DNA of 64,000 nt from Inia geoffrensis (Eukaryota > Chordata > Mammalia > Artiodactyla > Iniidae), in NCBI GenBank assembly GCA_036417435.1, contig CM070906.1:46389396-46453395 (forward strand), given 5' to 3'. Positions 23,491-36,389 of this stretch are shown here, piece after piece. The notes under the pieces were generated by a model. It was not told the DNA's origin, did not search any database, and saw nothing but the letters and a program-made list of their open reading frames with translations. The stretch's first letter is position 1; each line of letters opens with the position of its first letter. The position numbers and the translations under genes were made by a program.

Positions 23491-24279
23491 GCCTGCGTTG
23501 TTTTCTAGTCACCACAAACCTGAACAGCATTGTGCAATATCACTGGGAAATATAATGATGACAGTCATGATAATAATTTGCTCCTGGCTTTCCTGTGAGA
23601 GTTCGCATACTCTCACAGTCTTGAATTACAGAAAGGATATTTTCTTCCCTGGACATTTTTTTCTTCAGAACTAAGGTAAACAGAATGGAGAAGCTGCCAA
23701 GTGGAAACTTACAGCAGATGATAATCATATTTAGAAGCTAGAACCAATACTTTACATGCTAGTGTTTCCACAAACATTTAGCTTAAGTTGACATCCTGCT
23801 TGTACAACTGTTTTAACTGCATAATACAAACTAAAAATTGCTTGCTTTTAAATATATGTACCCTTTTAAAACTTTAAACCAGAGTTCTAAGCTTGAAGAT
23901 ATTGAGGAAGAGAAATACTTTAAAAGACTAGACGCCATGCTAGTAATGCATGGGTGAGCTCAGAGTAAAGGCAAGTTCATTTGTACTCGCAGGCTGAGTC
24001 ATCTGAATTATCATTGTTAACATCTACATGTCCTGAGCTAAATAGATTACTAAATCAAAAAAACGAGTTACTATATAACAAGTACAGTATCGTATTTTTT
24101 CCAAATAAAATATGCATGCAAAATGTCTGAAAAGAAATGCATTGAAATGTTCACAGCGGTGCCATCTGGGTGATAGAATTTCCATTCGTTTATACTTTTC
24201 AGATTAAATACTTCTGTTATGAATATGGATTCATTTTGGAACCAGGAAAAATAAAATAATTTTATTTTTGAAATTTAAA
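23491..24279. other. Unassigned intergenic stretch
   Basis: No gene or recognised repeat. A short inverted repeat around 23590-23625 ('gagagttcgcatactctcac') is visible but has no promoter or RNA-gene context. Confidence 0.4.
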
Positions 24280-24292
24280 AAAAGAACAAATA

Positions 24293-24430
24293 GGGAATTC
24301 CCTGTCCATCCAGTGGTAAGGACTCCACACTTCCACTGCAGGGGGCATGGGTTCAATCCCTGGTGTAAGATCCCACATGCCGCATGGGGTGGCCAGAATA
24401 TAAATAAATACATAAATACAAATATTTTTC
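24293..24430 (+). mobile_element. CHR-1-like SINE, sense
   Basis: Starts 'gggaattccctgtccatcca', with B-box-like 'gggttcaatccc' at about 24349-24360 and 'agatcccacatgccgcatgg'. It is an older subfamily than the 15.3 and 25.0 kb copies. Target-site duplications 'aaaagaacaaata' lie at 24280-24292 and 24431-24443. Confidence 0.9.
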
Positions 24431-24479
24431 AAAAGAACAAATATGGCCTCTTGTAGACATTTGGCTTAGTATGCTTATC

Positions 24480-24645
24480 ATGTGCAGTAAATTAAGCCCC
24501 ACCTCCAGCACATCAGAGTCATCTGGAGGGCTTGTTAAAGCACAGATCACATGACTCCACCCCCCCACTGTTTCTGATCTAATAGGTCTGTGGTGGGGAC
24601 TAAGTCCCGCATTTCTAACAATTCCTAGATGAAGTTGATGCTGTT
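24480..24645 (-). mobile_element. MER5A-like hAT element
   Basis: Reverse complement of the common mammalian MER5A pattern: 'acatcagagtcatctggagg', 'cttgttaaagcacagatcac', 'actccacccccccactgttt', 'ctgatctaataggtctgtgg', 'cgcatttctaacaattccta'. Confidence 0.85.
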
Positions 24646-24992
24646 GTTCTTGTGACTACACAGTATTAACCACATCCCTATTGATAACCAAGGTAGACTT
24701 TTAACAGATGAAGGCATGGTCTCCTTGAGGTTACTGATCTTATATTTTCCCACAGTACCTGGCAAGAAATGGGTATCCTATAGATAGGAGGTAGTTGGTA
24801 AGGATAGTTTTTTCACTGCCTTTTCACAGCAGCAGATTAAATGGCTTTTTTCCCTCTTAAAGAAGCTGTAATATATCAGTTACACCCCATAACAATAACT
24901 GCCTTTTAAGGAAAATGATCCAAACCAAGTTTCTTTCTGTAAGAGTTTCTGTTTCTCCTGCCTGTGGTTAAGTGAAATCAAAACTACAACTA

Positions 24993-25210
24993 CAGGGGCT
25001 TCCCTGGTGGCGCAGTGGTTGAGAGTCCACCTGCCGATGCAGGGGACGCGGGTTCGTGCCACGGTCTGGGAGGATCCCACATGCCGTGGAGCGGCTGGGC
25101 CTGTGAGCCACGGCCACTGAGCCTGCGCATCCAGAGCCTGTGCTCCGCAGCAGGAGAGGCCACAACAGTGAGAGGCCCGAGTACTGCAAAAAAAAAAAAC
25201 AAAAACAAAA
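24993..25210 (+). mobile_element. CHR-type tRNA-Glu SINE, sense
   Basis: Full-length copy very like the one at 15.3 kb, with an A-rich tail containing C interruptions. Target-site duplications 'aaactacaacta' lie at 24981-24992 and 25211-25222. The open frames across it on both strands are artefacts of this repeat. Confidence 0.95.
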
Positions 25211-25454
25211 AAACTACAACTATAGCAATAACTGATTGGAAAAAGAATATGTTGTGGAATGAATCCTGGTATGAATCCAAGGACAACACTAGTTAAGCTC
25301 AAGCTAGGCATCTTCAGTACATAAGGAAAAAATGTAAAATATAATACATTTATTATATAAATATATTTAGGCAATTCAGATGATGATATCATATCCTGAA
25401 TAAACATTTAGTAAACTGTGAAACCCATACCTAGTAACATATTTTTGAAGAAAT

Positions 25455-26010
25455 AGATACACCCCTACCAGAGTACTAGCTCTGCTTGAGCCTCAATTCT
25501 CCCTGAGCTAGGCTCAGACGCGGGGGTATAATAATCTACACAAGAAGGAGACCTCACAGCTTCTGCACCAAAAGAGAATCTTGCTTCTCTTATGCCTGGA
25601 GAATAGGAAGGACCAGATTCCCTCAGGAGCTGATGGGAGATAGTCAGCCATGGACATAAGACCTGGCCACTGTGTCCTCTGTGAGTAGCACCAGCAGATG
25701 TCCAGCCTTGAGGCACAGCGGATCTCATGCTATTTGGCATAAGACCTGGATGGAAAAATTCCTCACTGGACCTCATCAGCAGGTGGACAGCTGGAGATGT
25801 ATTAGGGGCAGGAGAGGGAGGAAGGAGGGGCTCCTCCTGAGCAGTGAGGAACCAAGATTGGAAGTTTAGAGGGCCTTCCAAGGAGTAAGCCTCTAAATGA
25901 AAGTAAGTGAATATAGCCTCTGGGAGGATATCAGGGTGGAAATCAAGAGGGGCTTCCTATCCAGTAAAAAACTTGCTAAAATATTAAGGAAATAAGGAAA
26001 GTTAAAGAAT
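25455..26010 (+). pseudogene. Type I interferon pseudogene (alpha/omega-like)
   Basis: The DNA aligns along the whole length of an interferon coding sequence but has many indels and stops. Recognisable blocks in order are: a signal-peptide-like region (25460-25500, 'ctagctctgcttgagcctc'); 'cttctgcaccaaaagagaat' (helix A region) to about 25600; 'ttccctcaggagctgatggg' (25618-25637); 'gtagcaccagcag' (about 25685); 'ctcactggacctcatcagca' (about 25762-25781); 'ggccttccaaggagtaagcc' (about 25871-25890), equivalent to the YFQGI region; 'cctctgggaggatatcaggg' (about 25917-25936), equivalent to CAWEIVR; and a 3' tail matching 'aacttgc..ttaagg'. It runs in the IFNE direction, opposite to IFNW and IFNA. 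The short minus-strand and plus-strand frames here are shadows. The omega versus alpha assignment is uncertain. Confidence 0.85.
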
Positions 26011-27210
26011 AAAGGAGACCCTGGGTCTCCATATGGGGGTGAATATTGACTCTCTCTGGTACCCACACAAGCAATATGGTTTGGTACCCCAGGGTTAAGA
26101 AGGGTAACTTACTGTTGCAGTGCTATTGAGACTAACACTCAGGGATCTATCCTCAAGAGTAGAGATCAGGCCATAGAAACTGGGGTCTATGCCATGTCCT
26201 CTGAAGAGAAGGGGACCAGGATCCCACCTTCCACGATGACTGCCAGAATTACCTTAAGCACCCTGAGCAGTGCCATTCAATGGTAGCTGTAAGTGAGAAT
26301 CATCTGTAGACCTCCTTGCCCTTCTCCCTCATCAGCTCCAAGTCCTCATTTTATTTATTTATTTAAATATATGATGCAAGCTATATACAAATTCATATAC
26401 ATTGAAATGTTAACAAGAGCAAAATAAAAAATGAATGAGTATTTACAACCTCTCTCCCTCAGGTACCCTCTAAGAAAGATTGTACATCTCCTTGCTTGGT
26501 TTTTGGTCTTTTGCTCTGCTGTGTTATGTGTATTTATAAAGTATAGAAAGGGATGCAGAAATTGTCCCAGAAAAAATATAGAGCAATTTTCGTAATATAA
26601 AGGAAGAAAACAATTGGGAGACGGATAGAAGAATGGATCCAGAAAAGCAGTGGCAGGAATCAAAAAATGGGCAAATTTCCATGTAGTCAGAGAAGATTTG
26701 AAGAGAGGGTCTCCAGGGATTTAGAAAGAGAGGTAAAGGGAAAATATCTTAAGGGTTCTGCAGTGCAGGGGCTGGAGAAATAGGGTACAGAATGGGGTGA
26801 GCAGAATCCAGATGGAAGAGCCTGGAAAAGATGGATTTTAAGAAGTTTTGTTCTGGGCTTTGAGTCACAAAACGATCTGAATTGCATTTTCATATGACTT
26901 TGCAAAAAACATATTTTTTTGTTGAGACATACGTAACTTTATTTAAAGAGAAAGAAAATGTTTTTAATTGGAATTTTTAAAGTTGGTACTGGCACAAAAA
27001 TAAACAAATAAAACTGCTTTAAGATTCCTTGCATACTCATGTATATATGAGAACTGATAATTGAATAATGGTTGTTTTTAAACTAAATGGGGAAAGCTTG
27101 ACTGATGCAATAAATATTGTTGGGAAAATAGGATATCTGGGAAAAAAATTAGATTCCAAATCTCCCACAGTACACAAAATGAAATTTGATGTATACAGAA
27201 TAAGAGGCAA
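26011..27210. other. Unassigned intergenic stretch
   Basis: No gene or clear repeat. 26350-26400 is A/T-rich. The minus-strand frames at 26355-26663 and 26687-26905 show no domain or support. Confidence 0.4.
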
Positions 27211-27214
27211 TAAG

Positions 27215-27345
27215 AGGATTGGCTCTGAAGGCAGATCACCTGGGTTTCAATACCAGCTTTGCCATACACTGCTTTATGGCCATGAGCATGTTACTCTGCA
27301 TCTCTGTGTCTCAGGTCATCCAGCTGTTAAGTTAGTATTATAAAT
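27215..27345. repeat. MIR element
   Basis: MIR order: 'ttggctctgaaggcagatca', 'cctgggtttcaataccagct', 'catgagcatgttactctgca', 'tctctgtgtctcaggtcatc'. Confidence 0.8.
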
Positions 27346-27379
27346 CACTAAATGGTTATGGTTATAAATATATGAAACA

Positions 27380-28320
27380 AAAGCAAACCTATTAAATACT
27401 AAAAGAAATGTGTATATAAAAAGTTTTAAAATTTTCAGATAGGAAAGCTCTTCCTGAGTGATGTGAAACGCAAGGCTAAAAGGAAATGAACAACACATTT
27501 TAATACATGAATTAGAAACAAAAGTCTCTCCAATACAGAACTATCAAGAAAATTTAAAGACGTGGAAAAAAATCTTAAAACATGCAATAGAATAATAATA
27601 TTTTCAATATAAAAAGAGCTCAAAAAAGTTTAACCCAATAGCAACATGAGCAAGAAATATTGAGGTAATTTTCAAAAGCAGTAATAGCTACAAGTAGATA
27701 ATATACATGTGCCAAATAATCAGCCTTCCTAGTGATCATGGATTTTTCATATAAATGAAAATTATGATAAAGAACAAGATAGCTTGGTGATGGTTGTGGT
27801 AAGAGCCCACACCTATACACAGCAGAAACATAAAATTTGTTAAAAATCAATAATTAATTTGGTAAAAATTACCAATACCAAAAATTTTGAACAACTGGAC
27901 TCACCAAATGCAGTTCTAGGTACTTATATTACAGAAATATTCTGTCCATACCCCTGCCCAAATATGAATACGAATTTATTTATAGCAGCCTTATTTATAT
28001 AAAAGGGAATTGAGTCAAATTAATGTGCTATGATAGAGGATTGGTTAAGTAAACACTCATCCCCTCATATTATGGAATACTAACTACACAGCAATTAAAT
28101 TCATTTAGGTAAAGAATAGTCACCTAAATCCAAGCTTGTTCATAACATATTGAATGATGTTGAATGAAAAAGCTAATTAAGGAATAAGAATGATTACACT
28201 GGAGAAAACTGATGTCTCATTATTCCTAGAGAGTGGGATTTGGTGGAATGGAGGGTAGAAATGAGATCTTTAAACTCCATTTTAACTTTGGAACCTAGGT
28301 ATCTTTCCCTTTTTTTTTTT
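27380..28320 (+). mobile_element. Old L1M fragment, sense
   Basis: A-rich, broken ORF2/3' sequence with L1M-like sections: 'aaaaagagctcaaaaaagtt', 'tttatttatagcagccttat', 'attatggaatactaactaca' and 'gtagaaatgagatctttaaa', then a T-run at about 28309-28321. Confidence 0.6.
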
Positions 28321-28329
28321 TCTTAGCTA

Positions 28330-29190
28330 TGTGTTTAAAATTGACTCTTTTAAATTGTGTCCAGTATTTCTGTTTTTCTGAAAAGAAGGGGGCTTACCTT
28401 AGCTCAGTATCCCAAAGTTGGTACTGGAAGATGACTCCTGACTTTGTATCACCAGGGACAGTATGGAGGAACCACTTCATTGGACTCTGTTAAAAGGTGA
28501 ACGTGGAACAGAAAGAATTTGGATAAAAATATTTTCCTGATAATATATAAATAAGAAAATTTTAATATGTTTCTCAGTGAATAAAACCATTGACATAGCT
28601 TTAAATAAGAGTAAGTAACTGACTCCTGAATGCTGATTTTTTTCTTTACTATATGGTTTTTCATAGTAGTTTATGGATGAATAAAGTATATCCTGATTGT
28701 TTCTTCCAGTGCTATTCTAGATCTTGGATCTATGTTTCTGCACCTCTTGGTATTAACTTATTTTCTCTTTAGAGCAAATATTTTCACTAAAAAGGATGTC
28801 TCTAACTCAATATCTTGCTTCAGACTTACCTTTAGCACTTCCAGCAATTGATGAATACGTTACAGAAGAAATTTCTCTACATGTATCTATTCCAATCAGA
28901 AGGGATGCTCTTGGATGAAATTAACATGAAGGAAGAGCTTCTGGGATGCAAGTTAGGGAAGAAAGACATTGAGAAAAGGACTTCTGGTACAGAATTAGCC
29001 AAGATCTCTTAGCTGCAGGAAGTATGAACCTACAACAAAACTCTAACTCAGAAGGATCCTGCAGCAATCCAAAAGACCATTGTGATGTTGCCAGACTAAC
29101 CAGATTTTTAAAAACTCAGAAGATTATGAACTTACTTGCATCTCTAGCTTATTTACATCTGTAGCTTTCTTGCAAATTTTTAAAATACGT
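28330..29190. other. Unassigned intergenic stretch
   Basis: No gene or confident repeat recognised; the only frames are short and without domains. Confidence 0.4.
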
Positions 29191-29199
29191 ATTTCAGTA

Positions 29200-29940
29200 T
29201 CAACAAGAAAATGAGAAAGTATCTTCACACTTTGTGAAACTGCACTTTACAGAGGAAGATATAAACTGTACTTCACAGAAGAAGATATCCAAACCATCGA
29301 TAAACTTGAAAAAAAGTGATCAACATCATGACTGCTCATGGGAGGTAAATTAAAGCCAGAATCTCATACCACAACACACACACCAGAACAGCTAAAACTA
29401 TTAAATTAAAAAATTTAAAATACTGACATACAATTGTTGATGATGGGAGTATAAATTATTAAAACTTTTGAAAAGTGGTAGATTCTATAAAGATAAGCAT
29501 GTATGTATCCTATGACAAAGCCACTCCACTACTGGGCATATATCCAATAGAAATTATTGCTTAGATCCACCAAAAGAAATGTCCAAGTATGCTCACAGAA
29601 GCCGTAATCATAGTAGCCCCTACACATGCCAAAGAAAGCAAAAGCACATTAATACTAAAGTGACACATATATTTTGATCTATTCAAAAAACATAGTACAT
29701 AACAATGAAAACAATGAATTATTGATACACAAAACCAATATGGATGATTTCACAGACATAGCATTGAGTGAAAAAGCTAGATATAAATAAAGTATCTGAA
29801 GTGTATTTTCATTTATAAGAAGTTCAGAAATTGGCAAAACCAATCCATGGTGAGAGAGGACTCAGAGTGGTTAGACTTATGGTGGAGTGTTCATTAATAG
29901 GGCTCAAAGGTAGTCTTACTTTTACCTTAAGGAACTGTAT
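29200..29940 (+). mobile_element. Old L1M fragment, sense
   Basis: Decayed L1 ORF2 C-terminal/3' region: 'ccactccactactgggcata', 'tatgctcacagaagccgtaa', then 'attgagtgaaaaagctagat' and 'taagaagttcagaaattggc'. No open frame remains. Confidence 0.7.
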
Positions 29941-30059
29941 TTTCTACTTACTATAATAATTTTGCTTCCTTTTGTTTGCTTCATATTTATCGTTATTATT
30001 CCACCACAATATTAAATACTAGAAGGGAGGTAGGCATTGTTGTCTTTTACCTAATTTTT

Positions 30060-30540
30060 AGGAAGAACACAGGCGTATCTTCTTTATTGTGCTTTGTAGA
30101 TACTGCGTTTTTTTACAAATGGAAGATTTGTGACAACCCAGTGTTGAGCAAGTCTATCAGCACCATTTTTCAAACTTTGTGTCTCTGTGTCACATTTTGA
30201 TAATTCTCACAATATTTCAAACTTTTTCATTATTGTTATATTTGTTATGGTGATTCATGATCAGTGATCTTTGATGTTACTGTTGCACAAATTATGACTC
30301 ACTGAAGGCTCAGATGATGGTTAGCATTTTTAGCAATAAAGTATTTTTTAATTTAGGTATGTGCATCATTTTTTTAGACATAAAATGTTATTGCACACTT
30401 AATAGACTACAGTATAATATAAACATAACTTAGATGCACTGGGAAACTAAAAATTTGTGTGACTCACTTTATTGCAATATTGACTTTATTGCAGTGGTCT
30501 GAAACTGAACCTGCAAGATCTCTGAGGTATGCCTGTATTC
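30060..30540. mobile_element. Tigger1-like mariner element, internally deleted
   Basis: Both ends of a Tigger1-type DNA transposon are joined without the transposase: 'ttattgtgctttgtagatac' at the left, 'agcaagtctatcagcaccat', 'gcaataaagtattttttaat' in the middle, and 'gatctctgaggtatgcctgt' at the right terminus. The terminal inverted repeats are decayed but visible. It resembles the split element at 50.75-53.48 kb. Confidence 0.85.
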
Positions 30541-30544
30541 CAGT

Positions 30545-31335
30545 TTATCATTTCTCCTGCTTATAAAGAAAGCTGCTTGATATTATTCTCATGTTTCTGT
30601 TTATTTCTCATCAGTTTTGAATTTTTAAAGATGATGCATATAATTTCTTTTTCTTACAAATATCACATCAAAATATTTGAGATGAAAGTTTATTTTTCTC
30701 ATGTTAAATACTGATGAATAGATTGTTTTGAATTGTTCCCAAGAGTTGGATCAAAAATTCATGTTACTGGTTGCCTTATCAATTATGGTAACCAACTTAG
30801 AAAAACATCGTACAAAAATCTTTCAAGTGCCATCGTATTAAAAAATTAAATATATTTACAAAAATCTAGAATAAGTAAATAATGTAAAAATGAAGAGGAA
30901 AAGGTAAGCTTTAAAATAGCTATGTCAGCCTGTGTTGTTATATACTACATAATCTGACCATGTCAGGCATCCAATATAATTTAAGGGAAGTTCTGGAATT
31001 TTTTCCATTCTGATTTTAATAACATATCTTTGTCCTCTGGTTTCTCTTTGCTAAGAAGTATATTTGAATGGCTGAGTGCTGTTAAAAAAAATAAGTCTTA
31101 ATTGTGTTCATTAAGGATGAACATAACATGGTGTTATGTTAACTAACCAAATGCACTAAGACATATGAATACCTGGACTTAATTTATTTGCTTACTGTTG
31201 ACACGGTAAGCAAGTGCCTTCTATGACTAATGTTATTCTGCCCTCTCCTGGTTCAAATTGAAATTCCTAATTCAGATACATTCCAGGAAAACAGCTTTAA
31301 GGTAGAATTTTAATGAAATTTTCCCCTTAAAAAGA
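30545..31335. other. Unassigned A/T-rich stretch
   Basis: No gene recognised. Diverged A/T-rich intergenic sequence between the Tigger element and the long L1. Confidence 0.45.
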
Positions 31336-31339
31336 AAAC

Positions 31340-34300
31340 AAGCAAAGGAGATTGGTTCAAGATGGCTGAGTAGAAGAATGTGCGCTCACCTTCTCTTGTA
31401 AGAGCACCAAAATCACAGCTAACGGCTGAACAACCATCAATAGGAAGATACCCCACATCCAAAGACAAAGGAGAAGCTGCAATGAGACAGTAAGAGGGGC
31501 ACAATCACTATAAAATCAAATCCCATACCCGCTGGGTGAGCGACCCACAAATTGGAGAACAATGATACCACAGAAGTTCTCCCACTGGAGTGAAGGTTCT
31601 GAGCCCCTCATCAGGATTCCCAGCTTGGGAGTCTGGCAAGGGGACTAGGAGTCCCCAGGGAATCTGACTTTGAAAGTCAGTGGGATTTGACTGCAGAACT
31701 TCCACAGGACTTGGGGAGACAGAGACTCCACTCTTGGAGGGCACACACAAAGTCTTGTGTGCACCAGGACCAAGGGAAAGGAGCAGTGACCCCATAGGAG
31801 ACTGAATCAAACCTACCTGCTAGTGTTGGAGGGTCTCCTGCAGAGGCAGCAGGTGGCTGTGGCTCATTGCAGGGACAAGGACACTGGCAGCAGCAGTTCT
31901 GGGAAGTACCCATTGACATGAGCCCTCCCAGAGGCCGCCACTAGCCCCACCATATAGCCTGTAGGCTCCAGTGATGGGTCACCTCAGGCCAAAGAACTAA
32001 CAGGGAGGGAAAACAGCCCCACCCATCAGCAAACAAGTGGATTAAAGTTTTTCTGAGCATAGCCCTGCCCACCAGAGCAAAACCCAGCTATACCCACCAC
32101 CGGTCCCTCCCATAAGGAAGCTTGCACAAGCCTCTTGGATAGTCTCAACCACCAGAGGGCAGACAGCAGAAGCAAGAACTACAGTCCTGCAACCTGCAGA
32201 ACAAAAACAACAATCACAGAAAGTTAGAAAAAATGAAAAGGCAAAGGATTATGTCCCAGATGAAGGAACAAGGTAAAACCCCAGAAAAACAACTAAATGA
32301 AGTGGAGATAGGCAACCTTCCAGAAAAGGAATTCAGAATAATGATACTGAAGATAATCCAGGATCTTGGAAAAAGAATGGAGGCAGTGATTGAGAAGAGG
32401 TAGGAAATGTTTAACAAAGACCTAGAAGAACTAAAGAACAAACAGAGATGAACTGAAATGAAAAATACACTAGAAGGAATCAATAGCAGAATAACTGAGG
32501 CAGAAGAACGGGTAAATGACCTGGAAGACAGAATGGTGGAAATCACTGCCATGGAACAGAATAAAGAAAAAAGAATGAAAAGAATGAAAAGAAATGAAGA
32601 CAGCCTAAGAGACCTAGGACAACATTAAATGCAACAACATTCTCATTGTAGGAGTCCCAGAAGGAGAAGAGAGAAAGGACCTGAGAAAATATTTGAAGAG
32701 ATAATAGCTGAACTCCTCCCTAACATGGGAAAGGAAACAGTCAACCAAGTCCAGGAAGTGCAGAGATTCCCAGGCATAATAAACCCAAGGAAGAACATGC
32801 CAAGACACACAGTAATCAAACTGATAAAAATTAAAGACAAAAAATACTGAAAGCAACAAGGGAAGAACAACAAATAACATACAAGGGAACTCCCATAAGG
32901 TTATCAGTTAATTTCTCAGCAGAAGCTCTGCAAACCATAAAGGAGTGGCACCATATATTTAAAGTGATGAAAGGGAAGAACCTACAACCAAGAATACTCT
33001 ACCCAGCAAGGCTCTTATTCAGATTTGATGGAGAAATCAAAAGCTTTACAGACAAGCAAAAGCTAAGAGAATTCAGTACCACCAGACCAGCTTTGCAACA
33101 AATAGTAAAGGAACTTCTCAAGGCAGGAAACACAAGAGAAGAAAAAGACCTATGAGAACAAATCCAAAACAATTAGAAAATGGTAATAGGAACATATGTA
33201 TCAATAATTACCTTAAATGTAGATGGATTAAATGCTCCAACCAAAATACATTGACTGACTGAGTGGATACACAAAGAAAACCTGTATATATGCTGTCCAA
33301 GAGACCCACCTCAGACCTAGAGACACATACAGACTGAAAGTGAGGAGGTGGAAGAAGGCATTCCATGCAAATGGAAATCAAAGGAAAGGTGGAGTAGCAA
33401 TGCTCATTTCAGACGAAATAGACTTTAAAATAAAGACTGCTATAAGAGACAAAGAAGGACACTACATAATGATCAAGGGATCAATCCAAGAAGACGATAT
33501 AACAATTGTAAATATATATGCATCCAGCATAGGAACACCTCAATGTATAAGGCAAGTACTAACATCTATAAAGGGAGAAATCGACAGTAGCACAATAATA
33601 GTGGGGGACTGTAACACTCCACTTTCATCAATGGACAAATCATCCAGACAGAAAATCAATAAGGAAACACAGGCCTTAAATGACACATTAGACCAGATGG
33701 ACTTAATTGATATTTATAGAGTACTCCATCCAAAAGCAGCAGAATACACATTCTTCTCAAGTGCACATGGAACACTCTCCATGTGCTGGGCCACAAGGCG
33801 AGCCTCAGTAAATTTAAGAAAATTGAAATCATATCAAGCATCTTTTCTGATCACAACACTATGAGGTTAGAAATAAAATACAAGAAAAAAAACTATAAAA
33901 AACACAAACACATGGAGGCTAAACAATATGCTACTAAACAACCAATGGATCACTGAAGAAATTGAAGAGGAAATCATAAATACCTAGAGATGAATGAAAA
34001 TGGAAGCACAATGATCCAAAACCTATGGGATGCAGCAAAAGCGTTCTAAGAAGGAAGTTTATAGCAATACAGGCTTACTTCAGGAAATGAGAAGAATCTC
34101 AAATAACAACCTCAACTTACACCTAAAGCAACTAGAGAAAGAAGAGCAAACAAAACCTAAAGTTAGTAGAAGGAAAGAAATCATAAAGATCAGAACAGAA
34201 ATAAATGAAATAGAAACAAAACAATAGCAAAGGTCAATAAAACTAAAAGTTCTTTGAGAAGATAAACAAAATTGATAAACCTTTAGACAGACTCATCAAG

Positions 34301-35222
34301 AAAAAAAGGGAGAGGACTCAAATCAATAAAATTAGAAATGAAAAAGGAGAAGTTAACAACTGACACCACAGAAATACAAAGGATCATAAGAGAATACTAC
34401 AAGCAACTGTATACCAATAAAATGGACAACCTGGAAGAAATGGACAAATTTTTAGAAAGGTACAGTCTCCCAAGACTGAACCAGGAAGAAATAGAAAATA
34501 TGAACAGACCAATCACAAGCACTGAAATTGAACCTGTGATTTTAAAACTCCCGGCAAACAGAAGTACCGGACCTGATGGCTTCACAGGCAAATTCTATCA
34601 AACATTTAGAGGAGAACTAACACCTACCCTTCTGAAACTGTTCCAGAAAATTGCAGAAGAAGGAAAACTCCCAAACTCATTCTATGAGGCCACCATCATC
34701 CTGATACCAAAACCAGACAAAGATAACCACAAAAAAAAGAAAATTACAGGGCAATATCACTGATTAACATAGATGCAAAACCCCTCAACAAAATACTAGC
34801 AATCCGAATCCAACAATACATTAAAAGGATCATACACCATGATCAAGTGGGATTTATCCCAGGGATGCAAGGATTTTTCAATATTCTCAAATCAATAAGT
34901 ATGATACCCCACATCAACAAATTGAAGAATAAAGACCATATGATCATCTCAATAGATGCAGGAAAATCTTTTGACAAAATTCAGCACCCATTTATGATAA
35001 GAACTCTCCAGAAAGTGGGCAGAGAGGGAATCTGCCTCAACATAATAAAGGCCATATATGACAAACCTACAGCCAACATCATACTCAATGGTGAAAAGCT
35101 GAAAGCATTTCCTGTAAGATCAGGAGCAAAACAAGGATGTCCACTCTCGCCACTTTTATTCAACATAGTTTTGAAAGTCCTAGCTGTGGCAATCAGAGAA
35201 GAAAGAGAAATAAAAAGAAAGA
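31340..35222 (+). mobile_element. L1 with 5' end, ORF1 and partial ORF2; 3' part missing
   Basis: The 5' UTR starts near 31353 ('caagatggctgagtagaaga'). ORF1 remnants run from the ATG near 32235 to about 33150 (coiled-coil region, then 'LPNMGKETVNQVQEVQRF' around 32720). ORF2 starts near 33180 with the endonuclease (broken, longest piece 33340-33864) and continues into the reverse transcriptase ('[10 protein letters not shown]', 34338-34763; '[14 protein letters not shown]', within 34847-35272). It breaks off at about 35222 before the YADD-type catalytic motif. Several frameshifts and stops are present, so it cannot be active. Loss of the 3' part with the 5' end kept is the reverse of usual L1 truncation. 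Confidence 0.9.
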
Positions 35223-36385
35223 CAAATAATATTCTAAGTGCTTTGTATACACTATTTCCTTGTAGACATTAGGTTTTTTTTTGCTGCTGTAGCAAATAGC
35301 TTTCAACACACACACAAGAACAAAGACACATGCGTGAGCCACCCCCCTACCCTCCAACACACACACACGTATACAGGCACCCATGTGTGAATGATACAGA
35401 CTGGCTTCTAGACCAGCTAACTCAAATTCTCCAGATACTCACGCCTATTTCTGACCAGGTTATTTGTTGACCATCTGAATAGTCAGGTAGCACTGACTGC
35501 ATTCCCCCACTCTCCAGCCATTATCTCTGCAGGATGTTCTCCTATACTAAGCATTTTCCACTTGGGATGGATGTGACTATAAACACATGTGCTTTTCTGT
35601 GGTGCTTTCTAAACTGCAGCTTGCCTGCACATATTTTCATCTTTTATAGACATAACCAAAAGCATAAGTTTAGATAAGAGGCAATATCAGAACAGAATCA
35701 ATATACCGTGGATGAGAGCTCCCCAGGTCTGTGACTCAAGCACTGCTGTTTTATTGTTGCAGGCTCCATTCCTAGTTCTTGTCTATAAAAGCATGTCCAG
35801 CTCTTTATTGGTCCATAGCCTCAAATTTGTTATGATAAAAGTGTGGACTTAGCATTCTTTGACTTATGTCAGGTGCCTGCAGATTCTCCCTCATCCCAAG
35901 AACTTAATATGTCCATTGGTCCTGAACAAAGATGCTTCACTGAGATTGAGCCCCAAAATCAGCCTGGGAAATATAGGTGTTCTTGTTTCCAGTGTAGGTC
36001 TCACATGGAGAAACATCAACTCCATTGCAGTTTCTGTGTGCATTGATTTAGATTTAAAAATTGAACACATGAGCACATATCTTTTGAGAAATTGCATGTA
36101 TGTTTACAAAATAAAGTTTTATACATTGTAATGAGAACATTTTGTTCTATAAGATATAAATAACCTGTAGAAAATACATATGTGATAAATTTAAACCTGT
36201 CAGCCTTATGATCATTGAATATAATTCATATTTCTCTGCTTTTAAGGTCACTATTGTTGATTCTAAGCTTCAGTTTTCAGTTGGTAAAGGCACTTCTAAA
36301 ATACATGAAAACCTGAACTTTGTAAGGATCATTTTGTCACCGTTTTGTGAAAGCTTAGTTTTCTTCCTTTTTTTTCTTTAATTTC
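35223..36385. other. Unassigned stretch with (CA)n runs
   Basis: Short CA-rich tracts at about 35309-35325 and 35358-35372. The overlapping plus-strand frames at 35843-36131 have no recognisable domain. Nothing else is assignable. Confidence 0.45.
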
Positions 36386-36389
36386 TTTT

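Noticed and set aside
24880..25407. 175-codon minus-strand frame
   Set aside because: It runs through a CHR SINE; the same peptide patterns recur at each SINE copy.
33340..35272. Large frames between 32.2 and 35.3 kb as host genes
   Set aside because: They encode L1 ORF1, endonuclease and reverse-transcriptase pieces with frameshifts.
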